DNA of 64,000 nucleotides from Amycolatopsis bartoniae (GTDB lineage: Bacteria; Actinomycetota; Actinomycetes; Mycobacteriales; Pseudonocardiaceae), in the NCBI RefSeq assembly GCF_014191255.1, contig NZ_JACHWH010000006.1, positions 186,001 to 250,000 on the forward strand, in the 5' to 3' direction. Of this stretch, positions 1 through 8,172 are shown piece after piece. Position 1 is the stretch's first letter. Each line of letters starts with the position of its first letter. The translations under genes were made by a program, and so were the position numbers. The notes under the pieces are model-generated. The model was not told the origin of the DNA, did not search any database, and was given only the letters and a program-made list of their open reading frames with translations.

Positions 1-1
1 G

Positions 2-328
2 GAGTCGTGGGACGCCGTCTGCGCCTACTTCCCGTTCCTGCAGCTGCCCCGCGCCGACACCGAGGCCGTCCTCGCGAAGATCGCCCGCTGGCTCGTGCCC
101 GGCGGCCACCTCTCCCTGGTCACCGTGCCGATGGACGCCGAGGACGTGCCCGTCGAGTTCCTCGGCCACCCCGTGCGGATCACCAGCTTCACCGCCGAAG
201 CCCTGCGGGCCCGGGTCACCGCCGCCGGGCTGGAGGTCCTCGGCACCCACTCGGAGGTCTTCGCGCCCGGCAAGCCCGGCGCGCGGCCCGAGGAGCATCT
301 GCTGCTCACCGCGCGGCGCCCGGAATAG
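2..328 (+). CDS. class I SAM-dependent methyltransferase, C-terminal part (5' cut)
   Basis: The reading frame is already open at base 2, so the N-terminal SAM-binding half lies outside the window. The visible 108 residues show the late part of a Rossmann methyltransferase: an aromatic stretch YFPFLQLPR that would follow motif II, then ARWLVPGGHLSLVTVP (the usual 'leader/PGG' post-motif III strand), and finally the paired C-terminal strands ending in EEHLLLTARRPE, typical of small-molecule methyltransferases where the last strand reads 'hyaeVRRP'. The substrate cannot be guessed from this fragment. No partner gene is visible downstream; the next gene is on the other strand after a hairpin. Confidence 0.75.
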   Translation, partial: ESWDAVCAYFPFLQLPRADTEAVLAKIARWLVPGGHLSLVTVPMDAEDVPVEFLGHPVRITSFTAEALRARVTAAGLEVLGTHSEVFAPGKPGARPEEHLLLTARRPE

Positions 329-474
329 ATCCGGGGGAGGGGCGGTTGTAGCAGGTGGTCGGTGCGGTCCGTGTCCCCCGGGCCTCACCTCAACGCCGTC
401 GCGGAACACCAGTCCGGCTGGAGCCGCGTTCGTGCCACTCGCCGAGAGGCGACCGCCGTACCGACCCTCGAACC

Positions 475-514
475 AGCCCCAGCACCCCGAATCCCGATCG
501 GCCGTGCTGGGGCT
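475..514 (-). terminator. hairpin terminator of the TetX-like gene
   Basis: A perfect 11-bp stem, AGCCCCAGCAC paired with GTGCTGGGGCT, encloses an 18-nt loop. It lies 6 nt beyond the stop codon of the minus-strand monooxygenase gene. There is no clear U-tract, so it may be a weak or L-shaped terminator. Confidence 0.55.
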
Positions 515-520
515 TCCCCG

Positions 521-1645
521 TCATCCGGCACCGGTGAACATCGCCACCATGCCGTGCGGCGCGTCGTCGCCGAACATCAGCTCGTACAGCTCGCCGCCGT
601 CGGCCGCGGCTCGCGCGGCGCGCGGGAACATCGCCTGCTCGTACTCGGCGAGCGCCGCTTCGGCGTCGCCGGGATGCGTCGCCAGCGCGGTGGCGAGCTC
701 GGCGCCGTCCTGCATCGCCAGGTTGGCGCCCTCGCCGTTCGGTGGCGCGAGGTGCGCGGCGTCACCGACCAGGGTCACGCCCGGCACGCGGTCCCAGCGG
801 TGCCCGACCGGCAGGGTGTTGAGCGTGCGCAGGACCGGCGCGGTGTCGCTGTCGGTGATCAGCGCGGTCAGTTCCGGCGCCCAGCCGTCGAACTCCCGCG
901 CGATCCGGGCGGTGGCCGCGGCGGCGTCGGTGAAGTCGATGGCGGCGAACCACTCCCGCGGCCGGGTCAGCGCCACGTACGTGTGCAGCGTCCCGCCGCT
1001 CTCCCGGTGGGCCAGGATTCCCTGGCCCGGCGCCAGCGCCATCAGCGCGCCGCCGCCCACGGCTTTCGCGGCGGCGGGATGGCGGGTGTCGCCGTCGAAC
1101 AGGTAGGTCTCGACGTACGAGCTGCCGGTGTACTCGGGCGTCGCGTCCGACAGCAGCGGCCGGACCCGCGACCACGCACCGTCCGCGCCCACCAGCAGGC
1201 CGATGGCGACGGTGGTGCCGTCGGCGAAGGCCACCTCGTGGCGGCCCTCGCCGAGGGAACGGACCCCGGCGACCTTGTGCCCCCACCGCACGGTTCCGTC
1301 GGGGAGTGACTCGATCAGCAACCGCCGTAGCTCCCCGCGTTGCACCTCGGGGCGGGTGCCCGTGCCGTCGTCGGGCTCGTCGAACAGGACGTTCCCGTCC
1401 CGGTCGAGGATGCGCGTCGCCTCGCGGCCTTCGAGGACGAGCGCGCGGAACCCGGCCGTCAGCCCCGCCGCTTCGAGTGCGGGCTGGCCGCTGTCCGCGT
1501 GGATGTCGAGCATCCCGCCCTGGCTGCGCGCCGTCGGCGATGCCTCCGCCTCGTAGACCGTGGCCGGGATGCCGTGAACGTGCAGGACGCGAGCGAGCAC
1601 GAGACCGCCGAGACCGGCACCGACGATCGTGACAGGCGTGTGCAT
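521..1645 (-). CDS. FAD-dependent monooxygenase, TetX/PHBH type
   Basis: A 374-residue group A flavoprotein monooxygenase, expected to hydroxylate an aromatic or polyketide-like substrate with NAD(P)H and O2. The N-terminus carries the ADP-binding fold GAGLGG (residues 9-14) followed about 20 residues on by an acidic residue (VYEAEAS). The mid-protein DG-type motif is LLVGADGAWSRVR. The ribityl-binding GD motif is TLVGDAAHLAPPNGEGAN, in which PPNGEGAN matches the TetX subgroup well. It is divergent from a TetR-family regulator and shares a 67-bp intergenic region holding two operator-like palindromes, so it is probably repressed by that protein. Drug inactivation or detoxification of an aromatic ligand is plausible; the substrate is not shown. 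Confidence 0.88.
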   Translation of the reverse strand: MHTPVTIVGAGLGGLVLARVLHVHGIPATVYEAEASPTARSQGGMLDIHADSGQPALEAAGLTAGFRALVLEGREATRILDRDGNVLFDEPDDGTGTRPEVQRGELRRLLIESLPDGTVRWGHKVAGVRSLGEGRHEVAFADGTTVAIGLLVGADGAWSRVRPLLSDATPEYTGSSYVETYLFDGDTRHPAAAKAVGGGALMALAPGQGILAHRESGGTLHTYVALTRPREWFAAIDFTDAAAATARIAREFDGWAPELTALITDSDTAPVLRTLNTLPVGHRWDRVPGVTLVGDAAHLAPPNGEGANLAMQDGAELATALATHPGDAEAALAEYEQAMFPRAARAAADGGELYELMFGDDAPHGMVAMFTGAG

Positions 1646-1659
1646 GGCAACTCCCCCTT

Positions 1660-1693
1660 CTGGAATGTCATTCCAGTTTGGAACGACATTCCA
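1660..1693. promoter_or_regulatory. double TetR-type operator between divergent genes
   Basis: Two inverted repeats sit in tandem: CTGGAATGTCATTCCAG (1660-1676, perfect, single central base) and TGGAACGACATTCCA (1679-1693, one mismatched pair). Their centres at 1668 and 1686 are 18 bp apart. They fill the gap between the monooxygenase start (1645) and the TetR start (1713), as expected for an autoregulated divergent repressor. Confidence 0.75.
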
Positions 1694-1712
1694 GATATGT
1701 CAAGATGGGGGC

Positions 1713-2411
1713 ATGGCAACGCGGGCCCGCCGCCCCCAGCGGCGTAGTGAGGCACTGTCCCGGGAGCGGATCGTCGCGGCCGCCGTCGAGCTGCTCGACA
1801 CGGCCGGTGAGGGCGGGCTGACGTTCCGGGCGCTGACCGAGCGCCTCGCCACCGGCGCCGGAGCGATCTACTGGCACGTGGCGAACAAGGACGAGCTGCT
1901 CGACGCCGCCACCGACGCCGTCGTCGCCGCCGCGCTGGCCGTCGAACCCACCGGAGCCGCGGACCCGCGGGACGAGATCCGCGCCGTCGCGCTCGGCCTG
2001 TTCGACGCGATCGACGAGCATCCGTGGCTTGCCACGCAGCTGGCCACCGAGCTCTCGCGCAGCCCCTCGGGAACGGTCACGCCGCGGATCCTCGAAAGCA
2101 TCGGCCGGCGGGTCCGCGCCCTCGGCGTGCGGGAGGACAGCTGGTTCCTGGCCGCCACGGTGCTGGTCCAGTACATCCTCGGCGGCGCGGCCCAGAACGC
2201 CGCGAACGCCCGCGTGCTCGGGCCCGGCGCGAACCGCGACGAGTTCCTCGGCACCGTGTCGAAGGTGTGGGAGGAGCTCGATCCGGACGAGTACCCGTTC
2301 ATCCGGGCCGTCGCGGAGCAGATGCGCGACCACGACGACCGCGAGCAGTTCCTCGCCGGGATCGACCTCGTCCTCAGCGGCATCACGACGCTGTACGTGC
2401 CCGGCGAATGA
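1713..2411 (+). CDS. TetR/AcrR family transcriptional regulator
   Basis: A 232-residue repressor. The N-terminal HTH runs from about residue 12 to 60 (SRERIVAAAVELLDTAG, then the recognition region GAGAIYWHVANKDELL, which carries the family's typical Y-W-H-V-x-N-K). The rest is a helical ligand-binding domain like the TetR_C class that regulates efflux or tetracycline-type modification genes. The ATG at 1713 is chosen because an upstream in-frame start would read through the operator. The downstream GNAT gene overlaps its stop codon, so the two are co-transcribed. The tandem palindromes immediately upstream are the likely binding sites. Confidence 0.88.
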   Translation: MATRARRPQRRSEALSRERIVAAAVELLDTAGEGGLTFRALTERLATGAGAIYWHVANKDELLDAATDAVVAAALAVEPTGAADPRDEIRAVALGLFDAIDEHPWLATQLATELSRSPSGTVTPRILESIGRRVRALGVREDSWFLAATVLVQYILGGAAQNAANARVLGPGANRDEFLGTVSKVWEELDPDEYPFIRAVAEQMRDHDDREQFLAGIDLVLSGITTLYVPGE

Positions 2412-2854
2412 TGCTGCGCGCCCTCACCCCGGACGACTGGGCGGCGTTCCGCGCCGTGCGCCTGGCGGCGCTGCGTGACGCGCCCGAGGCGTTCGGCTCC
2501 GGCCTGGCCGACTGGGCGGCCGCGGGGGAGCAGCGCTGGCGGCAGCGGCTGACGGACGTCCCCTGCACCGTGCTGGCCGAGCTCGACGGCCGCCCGGCCG
2601 GGGTGGCGAGCGCCACGTCACCCGACTCCGACGGCGCCGTCGAGCTGATCTCCCTGTGGGTCGCGCCCTTCGCCCGCGGCCGGAGAGCCGGGGACGCACT
2701 CGTGGGCGCCGTGCTCGACTGGGCGCAGCGTCACGGCGCCCGCCAGGTGGTCCTGCGGGTGCACGAGAACAACCACCACGCGCGGAATCTGTACCGCCGC
2801 AACGGTTTCGTGCCCGGGGACGCGCGGTGGATGGGACATTCACTTCCGGCGTGA
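2408..2854 (+). CDS. GNAT family N-acetyltransferase
   Basis: A 148-residue GCN5-related acetyltransferase. The start is ATG at 2408 or the adjacent ATG at 2411; both overlap the TetR stop codon (ATGA arrangement), indicating translational coupling. Family features are the N-terminal MLRALTPDDWAAFRAVRLAAL, the beta-4 strand AVELISLWVAPFARGRRAG (acetyl-CoA pyrophosphate loop in the form RGRRAG) and the C-terminal ENNHHARNLYRRNGFVP, which is the classic 'N..A..LY.k.GF' end. The substrate is unknown. Its place in a TetR/monooxygenase neighbourhood is compatible with small-molecule modification or resistance. Confidence 0.85.
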   Translation: MMLRALTPDDWAAFRAVRLAALRDAPEAFGSGLADWAAAGEQRWRQRLTDVPCTVLAELDGRPAGVASATSPDSDGAVELISLWVAPFARGRRAGDALVGAVLDWAQRHGARQVVLRVHENNHHARNLYRRNGFVPGDARWMGHSLPA

Positions 2855-2922
2855 ACCAGCGGGTCACCGGGAGCCGTTCTACCCTCGGAAGGCGCAACGG
2901 GCGTGCAACGCGGGAGGCTCCG

Positions 2923-4155
2923 GTGGCAGTGGACGTCGTCGTGGTGGGCGCGGGCCTGGCCGGGCTCGCCGCCGCCCGCGAGCTCACGAAAGCCGGGCTC
3001 GTCACCGTGGTGTGCGAAGCGGGTCCCGAGGTCGGCGGCCGGGTGCGCACCGACTACGTCGACGGCTTCCAGCTCGACCACGGCTTCCAGGTGCTGCTGC
3101 CCGCCTATCCCGAGCTGCCCCGCCACCTCGACCTCGCCGCGCTCGACCTACGGCCCTTCACCCGCGGCGTGCTCGCCTCGACCGCCCGGGGCCGCCGCTG
3201 GCTCACGCCACCGAGCCACGGCCTCAGCGCGCTCGCCGACACCGCGCGCTTCGCCCTGCGCCGCCCCGTCGACCTCGCGCGGCTCGGTGCTTTGAGCGCC
3301 CGCGACACCATCGCCCCGGACATCATGCTGCGCCAGCCGCAAGGGGTCACCGTCGAGCAGGAACTGCGCCGCTGGCGGCTGTCCGCGGACTTCCGCGAGG
3401 AGGTCCTGCGGCCGTTCGTCGCCGGGGTGTTCCTCGACCCCGACCTGATGACCTCGGCCCGGCTGTTCCACCTCGTGTGGCGGTGTTTCCTGCGCGGCGG
3501 CGGCGCGTTGCCCGCGGCGGGGATGCACGCCATCCCGCGGCAGCTCGCCGAGGGCCTGCCCGAGGGCACGGTGCGCACGAACGCGCCTATCGCCGCCGTC
3601 ACCGAACACGGCGTCGTGCTCGCCTCCGGGCAGACGATCACCGCGCGGGCCGTCGTCGTCGCCACCGACGGCACCGACGCGGCGCGCCTGTTGCCGGGCC
3701 TCACCGCGCCGGAATGGCACGCGGTGACCACGCACTACTTCCGCACGTCCGGTTCGCCGTTGCGCTCACCGACCCTCGTGCTCGACGGCGCCAGCGGCCT
3801 GCTGATCAACACCGTGGTGCTCGACGAGGTCGCGCCCGCCTACGCCCCGTCCGGTCAGTCGCTGGTGGCCGCGTCCGTCCCCGGCAGGCCCGGCGTGCCG
3901 GAGGCCAAAGTGCGCGAGCAGCTGGCGCGGATGTACGAGACCGACGTGCGGGACTGGGACCTGATGGCGACGCACACCATCCCGCGGGCGCTGCCGGTGT
4001 TCGGCCCGGAGCAGCCGCTGCGCCGCCCGGTGCGGCACAGCCCGGGCCGCTACGTGTGCGGCGACCACCGCGACACGCCCTCGATCCAGGGCGCGCTGGT
4101 GTCGGGCCGCCGCGCCGCCGAGGCCGTGCTGCGGGACCTCAAGCAAGGGTTGTGA
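2923..4155 (+). CDS. NAD(P)/FAD-dependent oxidoreductase, phytoene desaturase/protoporphyrinogen oxidase-like
   Basis: A 410-residue flavoprotein. The N-terminal dinucleotide fold VVVGAGLAGLAAARELTKAG is followed by the conserved GGRVRTDYVDGFQLDHGFQV, the amine oxidase/desaturase signature. The C-terminal FAD-binding segment YVCGDHRDTPSIQGALVSGR matches the 'G....p.siegA..SG..aA' ending. The GTG at 2923 is chosen because GGGAGG lies 6-11 bases upstream and the GxGxxG motif begins at the expected distance. It stands alone after the GNAT gene. No carotenoid or heme biosynthesis genes are near, so the substrate is open. Some plant and bacterial relatives act on carotenoid-like molecules. Confidence 0.85.
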   Translation: MAVDVVVVGAGLAGLAAARELTKAGLVTVVCEAGPEVGGRVRTDYVDGFQLDHGFQVLLPAYPELPRHLDLAALDLRPFTRGVLASTARGRRWLTPPSHGLSALADTARFALRRPVDLARLGALSARDTIAPDIMLRQPQGVTVEQELRRWRLSADFREEVLRPFVAGVFLDPDLMTSARLFHLVWRCFLRGGGALPAAGMHAIPRQLAEGLPEGTVRTNAPIAAVTEHGVVLASGQTITARAVVVATDGTDAARLLPGLTAPEWHAVTTHYFRTSGSPLRSPTLVLDGASGLLINTVVLDEVAPAYAPSGQSLVAASVPGRPGVPEAKVREQLARMYETDVRDWDLMATHTIPRALPVFGPEQPLRRPVRHSPGRYVCGDHRDTPSIQGALVSGRRAAEAVLRDLKQGL

Positions 4156-4231
4156 CCCCACGGCGATGAGTTCCGGCCGGTTCCCGGGTCTGTTCCGGTG
4201 ACCGGTCGCAGCACCCCGCACGGAGGACCCC

Positions 4232-4981
4232 ATGACCACCACCCCGCCCATCGTCGACCTGGCCACCTGGCAGGCCGCCCGCGACGAGCTCCTGGCCAGG
4301 GAGAAGGCCCACACCCGCGAAGGCGACGCCATCGCCGCGGCCCGCCGCCGGCTGCCGATGGTGGAGTTCGACGGCACCGTCGAGGTGGTCGGGCCCGACG
4401 GCCCGGTCCCGTTCCTCGACCTGTTCCAGGGGCGGAACGAACTCGTGGCCTACAAGCACATGTGGTACGACGGCGCGCCCCACCAGGGGCAGTGCGAAGG
4501 CTGCACCATGGCGGTCTGGCACCTCAAGGACGCCGTCTACCTCAACGCCCGCGGCGTCTCGTTCGCCATCCTGACCGCCGGCCGGTGGCCGGAAGTGGCG
4601 GAGTTCGTCGAGTTCATGGGCTACACCCAGCCCTGGTACTCGGTGCGCGACGTGACCGGCCCCGCGGGCGGGGACATGGGTTACCTCACCTGCTACCTGC
4701 GGGACGGCGACCGCGTGTTCCTCACCTACTCCACGACCGGCCGCGGCAGCGAGGCGTTCAACGGATCCTTCGCCCTGCTCGACATGACCGTGTACGGCCG
4801 CCGCGAGGCGTGGCAGGACACCCCCGAGGGCTGGCCCGAAGGACACCACCCGTGCTGGTACTGGCGGACGGATGCCGACGGCAACGCCACCTGGGGCCCC
4901 ACCGGCCGTCCGGTTCCCCAGTGGACACGCCCCGGCGTGACCCCCGCGGACACCCTCGGCCGGGACGGCCAGTTCCACTGA
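4232..4981 (+). CDS. DUF899 thioredoxin-like protein
   Basis: A 249-residue member of the DUF899 family, which has a thioredoxin-like fold and is often annotated as a dithiol-disulfide oxidoreductase. Visible family features are EFDGTVEVVGPDGPVPFLDLF near residues 45-65, a CxxC pair in QCEGCTMAVWHL at about residues 88-95, and the tail CWYWRTDADGNATWGPTGRP. A good start is supported by CGGAGG just upstream of ATG 4232. It converges on the ligase gene with only 7 bp between stop codons. The physiological partner is not known. Confidence 0.85.
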   Translation: MTTTPPIVDLATWQAARDELLAREKAHTREGDAIAAARRRLPMVEFDGTVEVVGPDGPVPFLDLFQGRNELVAYKHMWYDGAPHQGQCEGCTMAVWHLKDAVYLNARGVSFAILTAGRWPEVAEFVEFMGYTQPWYSVRDVTGPAGGDMGYLTCYLRDGDRVFLTYSTTGRGSEAFNGSFALLDMTVYGRREAWQDTPEGWPEGHHPCWYWRTDADGNATWGPTGRPVPQWTRPGVTPADTLGRDGQFH

Positions 4982-4988
4982 CGCGTGC

Positions 4989-6080
4989 TCACACCCGCCA
5001 GGCGAGCTCGTCCACCACGTCGGCCAGCTCGCGGCGCCGCGCGTACACGGCCCGCTGGCGCTGCGCGCCGCCGCCCGTGCGGCGCAGCCTGTCGAGCGTG
5101 TCCCGCACGAAGTCCTCGTCGCCGGCCTCACGCAGCTGCGGGCGCACGCGTTCCACGAGCCGGTCGAGCAGGTGCCACGCCGGCACCAGGTCGCCGTCCT
5201 CCGGATCGACCGCCTGCCCCGCGAGCCCGTCGCGGGCGCCGCGCCACAGCATGGTGCGCAGCAGCTCCGGCGGCGGCCCGGCCTTGCCGTCCGGCGCACC
5301 GGCCTCGTCCAGCGCCCGCGCCGCGAGCCCGCGGACGAGCCCGGCCAGCAGCGCGGCCTCCTCGACCGTCGCGGCCACGTCGGAGATCCGGATCTCGACG
5401 GTGGGCTGGTGCTCGGACAGCCGGATGTCCCAGTAGACCATCCCGCGGTCGAGCAGGGCGCCGGTGCGCAGCATCGAGTCCACCAGCGACTCGTAGTGGT
5501 CCTCGGACTCGAAGTGCGGCGGCGGCCCCGCCGACGGCCAGCGGCCCCACATCACGTGCCGCCAGCTGGCGTAGCCGGTGTCCTCGCTCTCCGCGAACGG
5601 CGAGTTCGCCGTCAGCGCCAGCAGCAGCGGCAGCCACGGCCGCACCCCGTTGCTGACCGCCAGGCCGCTGGCGCGGTCGGGGATCGAGACGTGCACGTGG
5701 CACGCGCACGTGAGCGCGTTGCGCGCGATCGCCCCGAACTCCCCGCCCATGCGGTGGTACCGCGCGTTCGGGGTGAAGCTCAGGGTGCGGTCCTCGGCCA
5801 GTGGCGCCACCCCGGCGGGCAGCAGCCGCAGCTCGCGCTTGCCGGCCTCGCGGGCCAGCTCGTCGCGCAGCCCCCGCAGCCCGTCCACGACACCGGTCAC
5901 GGTGGTCTGGACCTCGGTGGCGGACTCGACCTGGCACGGGCGCAGTTCGTGCTCGACCTGCCCGGGCGGGTCGGACACGTCGTCGGTGACGGCCGGCCCG
6001 TCGGACGCCAGGTGGGCGTCGCGGTCCACCAGCAGGAACTCCTCTTCGACGCCGAGGGTGAGCGAGGCGGTGTCGGTCAT
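4989..6080 (-). CDS. carboxylate-amine ligase, YbdK-type glutamate-cysteine ligase 2
   Basis: A 363-residue member of the glutamate-cysteine ligase family 2. The N-terminal LTLGVEEEFLLVD is the family hallmark (GVEEEF supplies metal/ATP-binding carboxylates). Further support comes from CHVHVSIPDRASGL (about 128-141) and TVEIRISDVAATVEEA (about 230-245). Family members ligate glutamate and cysteine weakly or condense other amino acids. Pseudonocardiaceae normally use mycothiol rather than glutathione, so a true glutathione role is unlikely. The ORF is monocistronic with a long upstream gap. Confidence 0.87.
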   Translation of the reverse strand: MTDTASLTLGVEEEFLLVDRDAHLASDGPAVTDDVSDPPGQVEHELRPCQVESATEVQTTVTGVVDGLRGLRDELAREAGKRELRLLPAGVAPLAEDRTLSFTPNARYHRMGGEFGAIARNALTCACHVHVSIPDRASGLAVSNGVRPWLPLLLALTANSPFAESEDTGYASWRHVMWGRWPSAGPPPHFESEDHYESLVDSMLRTGALLDRGMVYWDIRLSEHQPTVEIRISDVAATVEEAALLAGLVRGLAARALDEAGAPDGKAGPPPELLRTMLWRGARDGLAGQAVDPEDGDLVPAWHLLDRLVERVRPQLREAGDEDFVRDTLDRLRRTGGGAQRQRAVYARRRELADVVDELAWRV

Positions 6081-6513
6081 GGACGCAGGTGGGACCCATC
6101 AGGAGAGCGGCGGTCGGACGCGGTCATCGTATCGGCACCACCGGCGCCCCGCAGGGTTCGAACGCCGTAGCCGTCACATCGCGCTGAGTGTTTTCCGGCC
6201 CTCCGGCGGAGGACCACCTGTCCAGGTGGCGCGACGAGGGCGCCGCCGCGAAACCCGCCCTGTCATCACGGGGCGTCACGGTCGCGCCGGACCCCGCCCG
6301 GTCGAATGTCAATCGAAGGTGTGAGTAACGGGAAAGCGGCTGCTACTCAGACCGAAGGTGGTGTCATCGCGGGAAATCCGGGTTCCTTGGGGGCGGCGCC
6401 CGGCGTTGGTAGCTTCGCTGTCGCCCGCTCGCACCCGTTGGTGCAGCAACCGCGTCGGGGGACCGGTTCCGTGTGCGCGGGCGTCCTTCTCACCGTTTCC
6501 GAAGGGATGATTC
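6081..6513. other. 433-bp intergenic region between divergent genes
   Basis: This separates the ligase gene from the secreted-protein/sortase pair. I see no convincing ORF, RNA gene or strong promoter consensus. It presumably holds the two divergent promoters. The only structure noticed is local GC-rich repetition around 6230-6290. Confidence 0.4.
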
Positions 6514-7323
6514 ATGCGGGTCTCTGTGCTGCGCTCGGCCGGGATGGCCGGTCTCGCGACCACCGCGCTGCTCGCCGCCGCGGTCCCGGCCGCCGCGGCC
6601 ACCGGGGCGGGGGAGGCTTCGGCCTACGGCGCGTCGGCCACCGTCTCGCTCCTGCCCGGCGTGCTCGGCGCTCCCGGACTCACCGTCGACACCGGGCACC
6701 TCGCCTCGTCCGCCACCGGGGAACGGGCGAGCGCGTCGGTCGCCGACGCCCCGCTCAAGGGCCTCGTCACCGCGAAGGTGATCACCAGCTCGGCGAAGCA
6801 CGACACCGGCACCGGCGAGGTCGACGCGAAGGCCTCGGTCGTCGACGCCACCCTGCCCGTCCTCGCCGCGGTCGCGGGCCGCACCCCGGCCGCCGAGGTG
6901 ATCACCGCGCAGTGCACCGCCACCTCGGAGGGCGTCACGGGCAGTTCGCAGCTGGCGGACCTCGACCTCGGCCGCCTCGGCACCCTGCCCGCCGGTACCG
7001 GCCCCAACCGCGAACTCGGCGTACCCGGCGTCGTGCGGGTGATCGTCAACGAGCAGGTCCGCCACTCCGACGGCAGCCTCACCGTCAACGCGCTGCACAT
7101 CAAGCTGCTCGGCGGTCAGCTCACCGGCGCGCTCGGCAGCGGGGACGTCGTGCTGGCCTCGGCCACGTGCGGCAAGGCCACCGGTCCCGCCACGACCCGG
7201 ACGACTCCCACGCCGACCACTCAGCCGCCGTCCGGGAGCAGCGGCGGCGGGCAGGTCCGCGTCGTGCCCCTCGGCGCCCCGCAGACCGGCGACGGCAGCC
7301 TCGCGACCGTGGTGGAGGGCTGA
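6514..7323 (+). CDS. secreted choice-of-anchor P-like protein, candidate sortase substrate
   Basis: A 269-residue exported protein. Residues 1-29 form a Sec signal (RSAGMAGLATTALLAAAVPAA, cleavage near AAA-TG). The mature part is a beta-rich, Ser/Thr/Val-rich domain with a single Cys pair (AQCTA, ATCGK), resembling choice-of-anchor P proteins. A Thr/Pro/Ser/Gly linker (about 225-245) leads to VRVVPLGAPQTGDGS, in which APQTG (255-259) looks like a sortase-type motif. No hydrophobic membrane segment follows; the protein ends 10 residues later. The class F sortase gene starts one base after the stop codon, which suggests an enzyme-substrate pair. Confidence 0.65.
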   Translation: MRVSVLRSAGMAGLATTALLAAAVPAAAATGAGEASAYGASATVSLLPGVLGAPGLTVDTGHLASSATGERASASVADAPLKGLVTAKVITSSAKHDTGTGEVDAKASVVDATLPVLAAVAGRTPAAEVITAQCTATSEGVTGSSQLADLDLGRLGTLPAGTGPNRELGVPGVVRVIVNEQVRHSDGSLTVNALHIKLLGGQLTGALGSGDVVLASATCGKATGPATTRTTPTPTTQPPSGSSGGGQVRVVPLGAPQTGDGSLATVVEG

Positions 7324-7324
7324 C

Positions 7325-7888
7325 GTGCCGTCCCCGCGTCGCCGCTGGGCGCTGCTGCTCGCGCTGCTCGCCGCACTCCTGCTCGGCGGGTGCGGTGCCG
7401 ACGCCGCCGCACCCGCGCCCACCGTGAGTGCGCAACCCGCGCAGACCCTGCCCACCTGGGTGGACCTGCCCAGCATCGGGGCCCGCTCCTCACTCGTGCC
7501 GCTGGGACTCAACGCCGACCGGACCGTCGAGGTCCCGCCGGTCGACCAGCCGCTGCAGGCCGGGTGGTACCGGTACAGCCCGGCGCCGGGCGACGTCGGG
7601 CCCGCGGTGATCCTCGGGCACATCGACGGCAACCACCAGCAGGGCATCTTCTGGCGGCTGCACGACGTGAAGCCGGGGGACCGGGTGCAGGTCGGGCGGG
7701 CCGACGGCAGCACGCTGACGTTCGAGGTGACCAAAGTGGACCAGGTGGCCAAGAGCGAGTTCCCGACCGACGCGGTCTACGGCGACACCGCCGACCCGCA
7801 GCTGCGGCTCATCACCTGCGGCGGCGCGTACGACGCCGCGCACCACAACTACCTCGACAACGTGATCGTCTACGCGAAGCTCGCCTGA
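7325..7888 (+). CDS. class F sortase, lipoprotein-like N-terminus
   Basis: A 187-residue sortase-fold protein starting at GTG 7325, one base after the preceding stop, with GGAGGG upstream. The N-terminus is a positively charged hydrophobic signal ending in a lipobox (LLGGC, Cys23), so it may be lipid-anchored. The sortase core shows the catalytic His in VILGHIDG (His99) and the catalytic Cys in RLITCGG (Cys165). The Arg normally found about 12 residues after the Cys is Leu here (NYLDN, Leu177), and no Arg follows the Cys at all. It is probably a transpeptidase for the adjacent secreted protein, unless the missing Arg impairs it. Its stop overlaps the convergent DUF6510 gene by 19 bp. Confidence 0.85.
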   Translation: MPSPRRRWALLLALLAALLLGGCGADAAAPAPTVSAQPAQTLPTWVDLPSIGARSSLVPLGLNADRTVEVPPVDQPLQAGWYRYSPAPGDVGPAVILGHIDGNHQQGIFWRLHDVKPGDRVQVGRADGSTLTFEVTKVDQVAKSEFPTDAVYGDTADPQLRLITCGGAYDAAHHNYLDNVIVYAKLA

Positions 7889-8172
7889 TCCGGCGGGGCG
7901 ACGGTCAGCAGCCGGGTGCCCGTCATCTCCAGGCGGAGGCCCCGGGCGTCGGAGGCGTAGCGCAGCACCACCCCGGCGCAGCCCGGGCAGCGCACGACGA
8001 GCGCGGGCGCGTGCGGGTAGACGTGGTGCGCGGCCAGCGGCCCGCTGGCGCCGCAGTGGGCGCAGGTGAGGATCGCCGCGGCCAGGTCCAGCGCGAACAG
8101 CTCGCCGAGCGGGCCGGCCGCGGCGTTGCCGTCCAGGCAGGCGGAGTCGTCGGGGCGCTCAGTCGCCGGCAT
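7870..8172 (-). CDS. DUF6510 zinc-ribbon protein
   Basis: A 100-residue protein with two CxxC pairs (CAHC at 37-40 and CPGC at 62-65) and an N-terminal DDSACLDGNAAAGPLGELF, the recognisable DUF6510 opening. It likely binds zinc or serves as a small accessory to redox enzymes. Its ATG (8172) overlaps the end of the molybdopterin oxidoreductase gene by 14 bp, so the two are translated together. From memory, family members commonly accompany this type of oxidoreductase together with a flavin or ferredoxin reductase; no reductase gene is present here. Confidence 0.75.
   Translation of the reverse strand: MPATERPDDSACLDGNAAAGPLGELFALDLAAAILTCAHCGASGPLAAHHVYPHAPALVVRCPGCAGVVLRYASDARGLRLEMTGTRLLTVAPPDQASFA

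Noticed and set aside
6081-6513. Possible small genes in the 433-bp gap
   Set aside because: The short frames have no ribosome sites or plausible codon use.
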